A stretch of DNA of 64,000 bases from an uncultured Eubacteriaceae bacterium (GTDB taxonomy: Bacteria > Bacillota > Clostridia > Lachnospirales > CAG-274). The position numbers and the translations under genes are program-made. The notes beneath the pieces are model-generated. The model saw only the letters and a list, made by a program, of their open reading frames with translations, made no database searches and was not told where the DNA came from. Below are positions 9,060 through 17,924 of the stretch, piece by piece. The number at the start of each line of letters is the position of its first letter. The first letter of the stretch is position 1. The stretch spans positions 18,985-82,984 of the forward strand of contig CAMVJD010000010.1 in assembly GCA_947167715.1 (NCBI GenBank), in the 5' to 3' direction.

Positions 9060-10622
9060 ATGGATAAATGGACAGCCGATCTCGGAAACGGCAGATATAA
9101 AAACCCGATACTTTACACCGACTATTCCGACCCCGATGCAATAAGGGTCGGCGATGATTATTATATGACGGCGTCAAGCTTTTGCAATACCCCGGCTTTG
9201 CCGATACTTCACTCAAAGGATCTTGTAAACTGGGAGATAATAGGCTATGCGCTTGAAAACATCCCCGAGGAAAGATATAAAGACCCTATTCACGGCTGCG
9301 GTGTCTGGGCGCCTGCAATAAGATATCACAACGATAAATTTTATATCTTTTTCCCTATGCCCGATGAGGGAATATATGTTACAACGGCAAAGGATCCGCG
9401 CGGCGAGTGGTCAAAGCCCGTCCGTATATTTAAAGGGGCAGGCTGGATAGACCCCTGTCCGTTTTGGGACGATGACGGGCGGTGCTATATGGTGTCGGCC
9501 TATGCACGCAGCCGTATAGGCTTTAAAAGCATTTTAAGGCTTACGGAATTAAGCCCCGACTGCACAAAAATTATTGATATGGGACGAGATATTTTTGACG
9601 GAAATATTAATCATCAGGTCACCATAGAGGGACCGAAGCTTTACAAAAGAAACGGCTATTATTATATTTTTGCCCCCGCAGGCGGCGTAAAAACGGGCTG
9701 GCAGACGGTGCTGCGCAGTAAAAGCGTATGGGGTCCCTACGAATATAAAAATGTTATGCTGCAAGGCGATACCGATATAAACGGTCCGCATCAGGGTGCG
9801 TGGGTAGATACCGTAACGGGCGAGGACTGGTTTTTGCATTTTCAGGATGTTTACGCCGCAGGCCGGATAGTACATCTTCAGCCTATGAGGTGGAAAGACG
9901 ACTGGCCGATAATTGGCGAGTCGAGGGGCGAATACGGCGTACCCGTAAGTGAATATAAAAAACCAAATGTCGGTGCGGAATATCCCGTGACCAGTATCCC
10001 GACAAGCGATAAATTCAACGGAGAAAAATTAGGGCTTCAATGGCAGTTTAACGCAAACCACGAAAATAATTGGTACGAAATGACGGGCGAGGGCATAAAG
10101 CTTTTTGCCGTAAACAAGGAAAAGGAAAGATGTATCTGCGATGTAAAAAATCTTCTTTTACAAAAATGGGCGTTTCCCGAATTTATTGCGGATACAAGGA
10201 TAGAGCTTGGCAATATGAAAAACGGCGATATTGCGGGTATGGTCCATCTTGGTGTGAAATTTGCCGCGGTCTATGTTGAAAAAAACGAGAGCAGCTTTGC
10301 CGTTAAGCTAAAGCGCGGCAGTCAGACCTTTGTAAAAGAAGAAGCAAGCGCAAGCGAGGAAACTGTTTATATAAGCGAATATAACGGCAGAGAGATATTT
10401 TTCAGAAACACCGTCAAGCCCTGCGGCAAGGGCGAGGAGGGTGAAACCCTTTGGGAAACAAGCCTTTACTATAGCGATAACGGCGATACCTTTAACGAAG
10501 TGTGCAGCTTTACCGCCGAGGCGGGACGCTGGGTAGGCGTTAAGCACGGCGTTTTCTGCGCCCACGAGGGAGAGGGCGAGGGCGGCTTTGCGACGGTGAA
10601 AAGTTTTATATATAAAATTTAG
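9060..10622 (+). CDS. Glycoside hydrolase family 43, second tandem enzyme
   Basis: NPILYTDYSDPDAIRVGDDYYMTASSFCNTPALPILHSKDLVNWEIIGYAL; GWIDPCPFWDDDGRCYMV; IEGPKLYKRNGYYYIFAPAGG. Confidence 0.92.
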   Translation: MDKWTADLGNGRYKNPILYTDYSDPDAIRVGDDYYMTASSFCNTPALPILHSKDLVNWEIIGYALENIPEERYKDPIHGCGVWAPAIRYHNDKFYIFFPMPDEGIYVTTAKDPRGEWSKPVRIFKGAGWIDPCPFWDDDGRCYMVSAYARSRIGFKSILRLTELSPDCTKIIDMGRDIFDGNINHQVTIEGPKLYKRNGYYYIFAPAGGVKTGWQTVLRSKSVWGPYEYKNVMLQGDTDINGPHQGAWVDTVTGEDWFLHFQDVYAAGRIVHLQPMRWKDDWPIIGESRGEYGVPVSEYKKPNVGAEYPVTSIPTSDKFNGEKLGLQWQFNANHENNWYEMTGEGIKLFAVNKEKERCICDVKNLLLQKWAFPEFIADTRIELGNMKNGDIAGMVHLGVKFAAVYVEKNESSFAVKLKRGSQTFVKEEASASEETVYISEYNGREIFFRNTVKPCGKGEEGETLWETSLYYSDNGDTFNEVCSFTAEAGRWVGVKHGVFCAHEGEGEGGFATVKSFIYKI

Positions 10623-10800
10623 TTTTATTTCGGCAATGCAAAAAAATAATTTTTCGGTGCCCGATATTGACCTATCCCAATTTATGCAATGATATTTTCC
10701 GAAACAGAAAATTGTAACAATTATGAAACTTGTATTTTTATGAAATATATATTATAATAAGAAATATAGAATATTTTGTAAGATCCGGGGAGGGTTTGAT

Positions 10801-11262
10801 ATGCGTTGTCCGTTTTGCGGAAATGAAGATACAAAGGTTATAGACACACGTTCTATGGAGGATAATTCGGCCATTCGCCGCCGCCGCTTGTGCGAAAAGT
10901 GCAACGAGCGTTTTACCACCTACGAAAGGGTGGATACTATACCGCTTACTGTTATAAAGGCCGACAATACAAGGGAAAGCTTTGACAGAAATAAAATTTT
11001 AAAGGGCGTTATGATGAGCTGCAATAAGCGCTCGGTTTCTGTGGACCAGATAGAACAGCTTGTGACCGACATCGAAACGCAGGTCATAAATACAATGCGC
11101 AAGGAGATATCCAGCAAGGAGCTTGGCGAAATGGTAATGGAAAGACTGAAAGACCTTGATGATGTTGCCTATGTGCGTTTTGCTTCGGTTTACCGCAAAT
11201 TTAAGGATATAGACAGCTTTATGAAGGAATTGAGCAAAATACTGGATGACAGAAAAAATTAA
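10801..11262 (+). CDS. nrdR: Transcriptional regulator NrdR (Zn ribbon + ATP cone)
   Basis: MRCPFCGNEDTKVIDTRSMEDNSAIRRRRLCEKCNERFTTYERV and ATP-cone domain. Confidence 0.97.
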   Translation: MRCPFCGNEDTKVIDTRSMEDNSAIRRRRLCEKCNERFTTYERVDTIPLTVIKADNTRESFDRNKILKGVMMSCNKRSVSVDQIEQLVTDIETQVINTMRKEISSKELGEMVMERLKDLDDVAYVRFASVYRKFKDIDSFMKELSKILDDRKN

Positions 11263-11292
11263 GGCGCTGTTTTAATTTTTAAAAAAGTTTTT

Positions 11293-11336
11293 GGGCTGTC
11301 GCATTAAAGATATTAATATCTTTAATGTTTCGGCCC
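11293..11336 (+). terminator. Terminator-like hairpin after nrdR
   Basis: GGGC...CATTAAAGATATTAATATCTTTAATG (perfect 26-nt palindrome)...GGCCC followed by a T-rich run. Confidence 0.6.
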
Positions 11337-11431
11337 TATTTTTATAAAAAGCGTAAAAACTGTATAATTTGGTCAATATAAATTATAAGTATGCAGCGGC
11401 CTTTGTTTTTTTGTAATATATTGAATTTCAT

Positions 11432-11460
11432 TTGACATATTGATATATCAAGCGTATAAT
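11432..11460 (+). promoter_or_regulatory. Consensus sigma-A promoter with palindrome in spacer
   Basis: TTGACA - 17 nt (contains TTGATATATCAA) - TATAAT. Confidence 0.7.
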
Positions 11461-11563
11461 TATATATAAGGCACTTTTAAAGCTGCATTTAAGCAAAACG
11501 CCGAGATATATTTAAAAGGCATAGCTTTAGGTGACCTTTATAACTAAATTTACAGGGGTAATA

Positions 11564-12643
11564 ATGAGCGAAATAAAAGATAACAAGCATAATAATTATA
11601 ATGAAAAAGACTGTAGTGCAGCTAATAAAAATTTAATATGGACGGTTATTTCAATAATTCTTGCTGTCTTTACAATAAGATTTGTGCTTTTACAAAGCGA
11701 AGACCTGTCGGTAAATGAGCTTATGGAAATAATACGCACATCGGATAAGCTGTTTTTGATGTTTGGTATCGCCGCATCCGTTATGTATGTCTGGTTTGAG
11801 GGTGTGGCAATACGTTCCGTGCTTAAAAAAATAGGATATCCGCGCGGACCGTTCAATGGACTGCTTTACAGCACAGCGGATGTATATTTTTCGGCGGTTA
11901 CGCCTTCGGCTACAGGCGGACAGCCGGCTACCGCATTTTTTATGTTGCGTGACGGCATACCTGCGGAAATGACGGCGGCGGTTTTGGTACTGAATCTTAT
12001 GATGTATACGGCATCAATAGTTGTGCTTGGCGTGTTTGCAATTGTTATTTGTCCGGGCGCATTTAAAGAGTTCAGCACGTTTTCAAAGCTTCTTATAGCT
12101 ATAGGCTTTATAGCGCTGTCTCTTTTGTCGGTTGCTTTTTTTTGTCTGCTTAAAAAGGGAAATGTTATTGTTAACCAAATTTCACGCTTTATTATTTTAC
12201 TGCATAACAAAAAAATGATAAGGGAAACCAAAAGAAAGCTGTTAAGGCTTAAAAAAGCGGCTAATGATTACAGGCTTTGCTCGGAAATGATATCGGGCAG
12301 AAAGAAAATTTTATTAAGTTCATTTTTGTGGAACTTATTACAAAGGGCTGTACAGCTTATGGTGCCAATGCTTATATACTGCTCGCTTGGCGGCGAAAAA
12401 AACGGTATGGCAATTGTATTTTCAAAACAATGCCTTGTAACCATTGGCTATAATTTTGTACCTGTTCCGGGAGGCATAGGCATTTCGGATTATCTTATGC
12501 TTGACGGCTTCAGCCGTATAATGAGCGAGCAAATGGCATACAGCGTAGAGCTTATCAGCCGCGGCATAACGTTTTATTTCTGTGTTTTGATAAGCGGCTT
12601 GATCACTTTGGCAGGGTATTTTATCGGGAGGAACAAAAATTGA
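11564..12643 (+). CDS. Lysylphosphatidylglycerol synthase TM region / UPF0104-like membrane protein
   Basis: TPSATGGQPATAFFMLRDG, PVPGGIGISDYLML typical of this family; ATG at 11564 preceded by AGGGG is preferred over the ORF-track start at 11531. Confidence 0.85.
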   Translation: MSEIKDNKHNNYNEKDCSAANKNLIWTVISIILAVFTIRFVLLQSEDLSVNELMEIIRTSDKLFLMFGIAASVMYVWFEGVAIRSVLKKIGYPRGPFNGLLYSTADVYFSAVTPSATGGQPATAFFMLRDGIPAEMTAAVLVLNLMMYTASIVVLGVFAIVICPGAFKEFSTFSKLLIAIGFIALSLLSVAFFCLLKKGNVIVNQISRFIILLHNKKMIRETKRKLLRLKKAANDYRLCSEMISGRKKILLSSFLWNLLQRAVQLMVPMLIYCSLGGEKNGMAIVFSKQCLVTIGYNFVPVPGGIGISDYLMLDGFSRIMSEQMAYSVELISRGITFYFCVLISGLITLAGYFIGRNKN

Positions 12644-13338
12644 TAGGTGTATATGATTATACGGTTATATTGACTTATTTATCAATGATATCGGGCGTTA
12701 TCGGTATTATTGTCAGCGTAACGGGAATAGGGCATCCGGAGATAGGTATATTTTTTCTTATGGTATCCGGTATACTTGATGCTTTTGACGGTAGGGTCGC
12801 AAGGACAAAGAAAAACAGAAGTGATTTTGAAAAAAAATTCGGTGTTCAGATAGACTCTCTGTCCGACCTTATATGCTTTGGCGTACTTCCCGCGGCCATT
12901 GGTCTTGCTCAGCTTAGAATAAGCGGACGCTTTACCGAGATAGTTTCAAAAAAGGATTATGAGGGCAGCTATGCAATTTTAATTTTGCTGCTTGTTATTG
13001 CAATATTTTATGTGCTTGCTGCGCTTATAAGGCTTGCTTATTTTAATGCCACCTGCGACGAGCGCGATGCCGAGGCGAAAAAAACAGGTATTACATATTT
13101 TGTCGGACTTCCCGTTACAGCTTCGGCGCTTATATTTCCGCTGGAAATGATAATACAGCTGTTTATTAAAAGGGACCTGACAATAATTTATTTTATACTT
13201 ATGCTGCTTGTGGCTATAGCCTTTGTATTGAATATCAAGGTAAGAAAGCCGGGTAAAAAGGGTCTTACAATTATTATGATAATAGGCTTGATCGAATTAT
13301 CCATAAGTATAGCTGCGTTTATTACGACTGTGAGATGA
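12640..13338 (+). CDS. pssA: CDP-diacylglycerol--serine O-phosphatidyltransferase
   Basis: CDP-alcohol phosphatidyltransferase motif: DAFDGRVARTKKNRSDFEKKFGVQIDSLSDLICFG. Confidence 0.93.
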   Translation: MIGVYDYTVILTYLSMISGVIGIIVSVTGIGHPEIGIFFLMVSGILDAFDGRVARTKKNRSDFEKKFGVQIDSLSDLICFGVLPAAIGLAQLRISGRFTEIVSKKDYEGSYAILILLLVIAIFYVLAALIRLAYFNATCDERDAEAKKTGITYFVGLPVTASALIFPLEMIIQLFIKRDLTIIYFILMLLVAIAFVLNIKVRKPGKKGLTIIMIIGLIELSISIAAFITTVR

Positions 13339-13347
13339 TATATAATA

Positions 13348-14160
13348 ATGAGTTTTTTATATAAAACAATATACGGCAGGGCCTTGCTTAAAGTACTTAT
13401 CAGCCGACCGATATCCGGAATATCGGGAAAAATAATGGACAGCAAATTTTCAAAAATATTTATAGGGTCGTTTGCAAAAAAAAATAATATCAAGCTTGGG
13501 GATTATCAAATGGATAATATAAACAGCTTTAACGATTTTTTTTGCAGAAAAATTAAAGAAGGCTTACGTCCCGTCGATATGGATGAAAATGCTTTGGTTT
13601 CTCCGTGTGACGGGTTTTTAAGCGTATATAAAATAAAAAAAGAATTGGTTTTAAGCGTTAAGCAAAGCAGTTTTACCATTTCGTCGATGTTACGCGACAA
13701 CAGGCTTTCCGCAGCCTTTGAAAACGGCTATGCACTTGTTTTCAGGCTTTGTGTTGACCATTATCACAGATATATTTATTTTGATTCGGGGGAAAAATAT
13801 AAAAACAGAAAAATAAAAGGTGTATATCATACTGTACGACCCGTAGCGCTTGAGCGTATACCCGTATTTACAGAAAACAGCAGAGAGTATGCGGTGATAG
13901 ATACCAAAAACTTTGGCAGATGTGTCCAGATGGAAGTCGGGGCTATGCTTGTGGGAAGAATAGTAAATAAAGACAAAGAAAAATGCTTTGTAAAAAAAGG
14001 TGAAGAGAAAGGGCATTTTGAATTTGGCGGTTCTACCGTTATCGTGCTTTTACAAAAGGATAAGGCCGTTTTGCGTGAGGATATCATCCGTCACGCAAAC
14101 AGTAATTATGAAATACCCGTTGTAATGGGCGAAAAGATAGGTACAGCCCTTTCTCTTTAA
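13348..14160 (+). CDS. psd: Phosphatidylserine decarboxylase proenzyme
   Basis: FNDFFCRKIKEGLRPVD, VSPCDGFLSVY, VDHYHRYIYFDSG, C-terminal FEFGGSTVIVL (GST processing site). Confidence 0.93.
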   Translation: MSFLYKTIYGRALLKVLISRPISGISGKIMDSKFSKIFIGSFAKKNNIKLGDYQMDNINSFNDFFCRKIKEGLRPVDMDENALVSPCDGFLSVYKIKKELVLSVKQSSFTISSMLRDNRLSAAFENGYALVFRLCVDHYHRYIYFDSGEKYKNRKIKGVYHTVRPVALERIPVFTENSREYAVIDTKNFGRCVQMEVGAMLVGRIVNKDKEKCFVKKGEEKGHFEFGGSTVIVLLQKDKAVLREDIIRHANSNYEIPVVMGEKIGTALSL

Positions 14161-14162
14161 AT

Positions 14163-15299
14163 TCAGTTAAGACTATAAAGCTCAAATATTTCCTCGTCCC
14201 AATCCTTGCGGGGGATAGCGACCATAACAAGCGATGCTTGGTCGGGCTCACCCTCTTTGATATATAAAATATTGGGGTCTCCCGTCCAATTTGCCTGTAT
14301 TGCAGCCTTTACTTCGGTTTGGCTGCTTTTTACTTTGTCATATAAAAGTATATTGTCCTCAAAAAATTTTTTATCGTACTTTTTGCTGATATAAGCTGCC
14401 GTTTGCGGCGGCATTTTTTGACTGTCCCGATAAAGCCAAAGCGTAAACTCCAGCTCGTCTCTGTCGGCCACGACCTCGGGATAGCCGATATTTAACTTTT
14501 CCGCGCCCTCAAAGGTCAGGACCTCGTATGAAAAGGGCAGGGCGGTAAGAAAGGCAGGAGAGGTTTTTGTAACATCTCCGTTTGTTATATTGGTGATATC
14601 CGCCTTGAATTTTGCGGAATTATTTTTTTCACCGCTCTCGCCGATATATCTTGCACTTATCGTATCGCCGACTATCGCACTTTTGGCATCATCGGTACAA
14701 ATCGGGATATAGCCGTATTTTTCGGTGAACAGGCTTATATTTCCGTCTCCGATATAGGTCACGACTCCCTCAAAGCTGCCTATGCGCTTGTATTCGTATG
14801 GCACGGCATTTCTTATTGCCGCTTGCAGCATCTTTATATCACTGTCTACGGCGTAATATTTAAGGTGTCCGGTGCCGCGCTTGTCAAAGGAGCGCATATA
14901 AAATGCAGTCGTATCGGGTATGCTTTCGGCGCCCTCAACATCGGGCGAGGGGTAGGAGGTAACGGCAAGGCCGTACTCAAATTTATCTCCGTTTTTGTCT
15001 ATCACCGTCAGATCGGGGTCAAAACAGAATTCCTCGCTGCCGACTTCGGGCTTTGAAGAAAGCAGGTTTATGCCGCTTTCTATATCCGCGCGGCAGGGGT
15101 TTGTATCGCTTAATGTCAAAAACGGGGCATTATTTAAATACATTTGTACATTTCCGCTTTTAGCGGGTGCAGGTACGGCCTTGCTTGGGTTTACAGCCGA
15201 CGCATACATAATAAGTGCGCCGACTGCCGCAGCAACAGCCGCCGCACCGATAAGTACGGCAAAGCAAATTCTTTTTGGCAGGGGCTTTGTCAATGTCAT
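14163..15299 (-). CDS. Membrane-anchored hypothetical protein in ECF sigma operon
   Basis: N-terminal TM helix (ICFAVLIGAAAVAAAVGALIMYAS) and a large extracytoplasmic domain; adjoins the anti-sigma gene. Confidence 0.6.
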   Translation of the reverse strand: MTLTKPLPKRICFAVLIGAAAVAAAVGALIMYASAVNPSKAVPAPAKSGNVQMYLNNAPFLTLSDTNPCRADIESGINLLSSKPEVGSEEFCFDPDLTVIDKNGDKFEYGLAVTSYPSPDVEGAESIPDTTAFYMRSFDKRGTGHLKYYAVDSDIKMLQAAIRNAVPYEYKRIGSFEGVVTYIGDGNISLFTEKYGYIPICTDDAKSAIVGDTISARYIGESGEKNNSAKFKADITNITNGDVTKTSPAFLTALPFSYEVLTFEGAEKLNIGYPEVVADRDELEFTLWLYRDSQKMPPQTAAYISKKYDKKFFEDNILLYDKVKSSQTEVKAAIQANWTGDPNILYIKEGEPDQASLVMVAIPRKDWDEEIFELYSLN

Positions 15300-16105
15300 T
15301 ATTCTCCCTCCAACCTGTTTTCAAGGATATTTCCGTTTTCGTCTATTGCGATATATCCGATAAGCACATCATCTTTATGCTGTGTTATATAATAAATACA
15401 GCTCTCGCTTTCAAGTGTCTTTGGTGAAAGATCATTTATGACGTTCTCGCGCACATATTCGGGACTTAAAATATTTTTACTGTTTTCGGTCAAATAAAAA
15501 TACTCGGATGTATCGGCATTAAGTTTTGCGGCCTCGGTTTTAAGAGCAATCAGCACGCTCTCGGGAGTATCCGCAAAAAAGGTGTATCTTCCGCCATCCG
15601 AAAAGCTGCTGTCGATAAGTGCCTCTCCGTCATCCGACGAATCGGCTGTTTCCATGCTTTCCTCGGCCTCATATACAGCCTCGGGCATATCATTGCCTGC
15701 GGCATAATTATCCGCGCCTGCGCCTTTTGCTTCACGGGTATTTGGTGCTGCTCCCTGTAAGGCATAGCTGTTTGCGGTGTTGTTGTCAAAATTTGCCCCT
15801 TCCTTTTCATCGGCAGCCTCGTCGTATTCTCCTTCAGCCTCGGCGTATTCTTCGGCAACCTCGGCAGGAGCCTCGCCTGCGGGCATTGCATCGCTTACAC
15901 CCACGGAAAATGAATCCCAATGCTTACGTCTGTAATCGTTTATCATATAATTGCTTACAACGGCTATTGCAAGCACACCCGCCGCAATACTTGCAAGTGC
16001 GGCAAAGTTTATTTTTATTATATTGTTTTTTACGGACGGGTCGGCTTCTTCGATGTACTTATCGTCTATCTCGCCCATAATTTCAAGTAATCTTTCGGGT
16101 GTCAT
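15299..16105 (-). CDS. Putative membrane anti-sigma factor (single TM, acidic extracytoplasmic region)
   Basis: MTPERLLEIMGEIDDKYIEEADPSV + TM; 4-nt overlap with the ECF sigma gene. Confidence 0.65.
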   Translation of the reverse strand: MTPERLLEIMGEIDDKYIEEADPSVKNNIIKINFAALASIAAGVLAIAVVSNYMINDYRRKHWDSFSVGVSDAMPAGEAPAEVAEEYAEAEGEYDEAADEKEGANFDNNTANSYALQGAAPNTREAKGAGADNYAAGNDMPEAVYEAEESMETADSSDDGEALIDSSFSDGGRYTFFADTPESVLIALKTEAAKLNADTSEYFYLTENSKNILSPEYVRENVINDLSPKTLESESCIYYITQHKDDVLIGYIAIDENGNILENRLEGE

Positions 16106-16653
16106 ATATAGATCCCCTCCTTTAAAAGCGCCTCTTTCAGCTTGTCGCGGGTGCGCTTTAAGGTCATTTTTACCTTGCTTTCGCTGAATTTAAAATCCTT
16201 TGCGATATCGCTTACCGCGCTCATATACCAGTAGCGGCGCACAAAAATTTTGCGCTGGTCTGCGGGCAGATCGCCCAAAAACTTATTTATACAGTTTTTT
16301 ATATCCTCACTGTCGCCGTCCTTTTCGGGGCTTGCAATAATATCCCTTAATTCGTCAAGGGCGGTCTCGGTCTGCGTGCCGCCGCGCTTTTGGGCGGTAT
16401 AGCGTTGGTAGATATTAAGCGCAAGGTTTCGGGTTATCCTGCCCAGAAAGGCTTTTAAAATATTGGGACGCTGCGGAGGAATGGCGTTCCAGGCCTTCAT
16501 ATAGGTGTCGCTTGTACATTCCTCGCTGTCCTCGCTGCTGTGCAGTATATTATATGCAATAGTGTGTAGGTAGGCGCCGTATTTTGCCGCCGTTTCGGCT
16601 ATGGCGCGCTCGTTTCTGTTAAAATAAAGCTCGATAATATTGATATCTTCCAT
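16102..16653 (-). CDS. ECF-type RNA polymerase sigma factor
   Basis: Region 2-like AYNILHSSEDSEECTSDTYMKAWNAI; region 4 RRYWYMSAVSDIAKDFKFSESKVKMTLKRTRDKLKEAL. Confidence 0.92.
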   Translation of the reverse strand: MEDINIIELYFNRNERAIAETAAKYGAYLHTIAYNILHSSEDSEECTSDTYMKAWNAIPPQRPNILKAFLGRITRNLALNIYQRYTAQKRGGTQTETALDELRDIIASPEKDGDSEDIKNCINKFLGDLPADQRKIFVRRYWYMSAVSDIAKDFKFSESKVKMTLKRTRDKLKEALLKEGIYI

Positions 16654-16659
16654 ATGATT

Positions 16660-17865
16660 TTACTCCGCAAAGGCATATTCGCCCATAAATAATATCTCGT
16701 GCGTTTCTCTGTCGGCTATGCAGTAGCCAAAGGGCTTGTCTGCGATAAATTCCTCGGGCTTGGGCTTTTCACCAACTGCCGATGTCATCCTTTTCATTAT
16801 TACGGCTGTTGCGGCTGCTGCCTCGGTGCCTTCCTCGGTTACGTCGATATAGGTCTTGTGAAGTACCTCGTCGATATAGAAATTATCGTCGGGGCTGTAG
16901 TCCTCAAACATTTTTTTGAAATCCGCCGCGTTTGGGTCAAAGGCCAGTTTCAGTCCGAGCTTTTGCAGGTCGGCGCTTAATTCTGCCGAATACTCGGTTT
17001 TGAATTTAGGTATGGATACCTTGACCTCGGTGCTGTCAAGCTTGTCAAAGTATTTTGCGATATCTATGCGCTTGTCATTTGATAAGTATGCATACATGGC
17101 AAGCTTGCCGTCGGAATAGGGGAGCTCCAGTATTTTAATGTCATTGTCCTTGTAGAAATTGTATTCGCGGGTCTTGTTCATAAAATCAATATCTGTTTTA
17201 TTGCCGTTTCTGTCGGTAAAGGTACGCTTTTGTGTCACGTCCTTGTCAAACTGATATTCCCACTTGCCGTTAAAGTAAACGGCATTTACAAGTGCGGCCA
17301 AAAAATCGGAGCGGTCGATAATTTTTTCTATCTTGCCGTTTGTATGCTCGCTGCACCAGTTATTTATGCTGTTTACGGCGTTGCTGCTGTCTACGGTATA
17401 GGGCTCGGTGTTAAAAAAGGCCATAACGGTCGCAGCATAATTTTTGTTAAATACAGTCTTGTTTGCAACATCTGTATTCAGCCATATACTGTCTGCGATT
17501 TTAAGCTCTGTACCTTCAAGGCTTTCGTATCGCTTTGTAAGCGCCTGAATATCTGTGTTTAATTGGTTTATATCACCGCTTTGAAGTACCTTTTCCATTT
17601 CGGCAAGGGTCTCGCCGTCGGCGCCGTCTGCCGCAAGCGTAAGCGCCGCCTTTATACTGAATGGCGAGAACATATAGTTTTTATCCCTTGGCATAAGCAT
17701 ATCCAGATTATGTGCAAAACTGCCGTCTGCGGAAATGCTTTCTTCGGATGATGCCGCCGGCTGTGCTGTGCTGCCGACAGAATTTTTAAAGGTGCTGCTT
17801 TGCAGACCTGCCGTAATACCTAATGCCGCAGCAACGGCCGCAACTAAAATAACTGCTTCTTTCAT
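16660..17865 (-). CDS. Serpin (serine protease inhibitor), exported
   Basis: N-terminal hydrophobic export segment; NYMFSPFSIKAALTLAADGA; AALVNAVYFNGKWEYQFD; hinge/RCL EEGTEAAAATAVIMKRMTS. Confidence 0.93.
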   Translation of the reverse strand: MKEAVILVAAVAAALGITAGLQSSTFKNSVGSTAQPAASSEESISADGSFAHNLDMLMPRDKNYMFSPFSIKAALTLAADGADGETLAEMEKVLQSGDINQLNTDIQALTKRYESLEGTELKIADSIWLNTDVANKTVFNKNYAATVMAFFNTEPYTVDSSNAVNSINNWCSEHTNGKIEKIIDRSDFLAALVNAVYFNGKWEYQFDKDVTQKRTFTDRNGNKTDIDFMNKTREYNFYKDNDIKILELPYSDGKLAMYAYLSNDKRIDIAKYFDKLDSTEVKVSIPKFKTEYSAELSADLQKLGLKLAFDPNAADFKKMFEDYSPDDNFYIDEVLHKTYIDVTEEGTEAAAATAVIMKRMTSAVGEKPKPEEFIADKPFGYCIADRETHEILFMGEYAFAE

Positions 17866-17924
17866 AGTGGCTTCTCCTTTCTTAATATCCCTTTACACAT
17901 ACAGACAGATAAAAAAATGTGAGG

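Noticed and set aside
15619-16080. 153-aa Arg/Leu/His-rich plus-strand ORF over the anti-sigma gene
   Set aside because: Antisense reading of an acidic low-complexity region.
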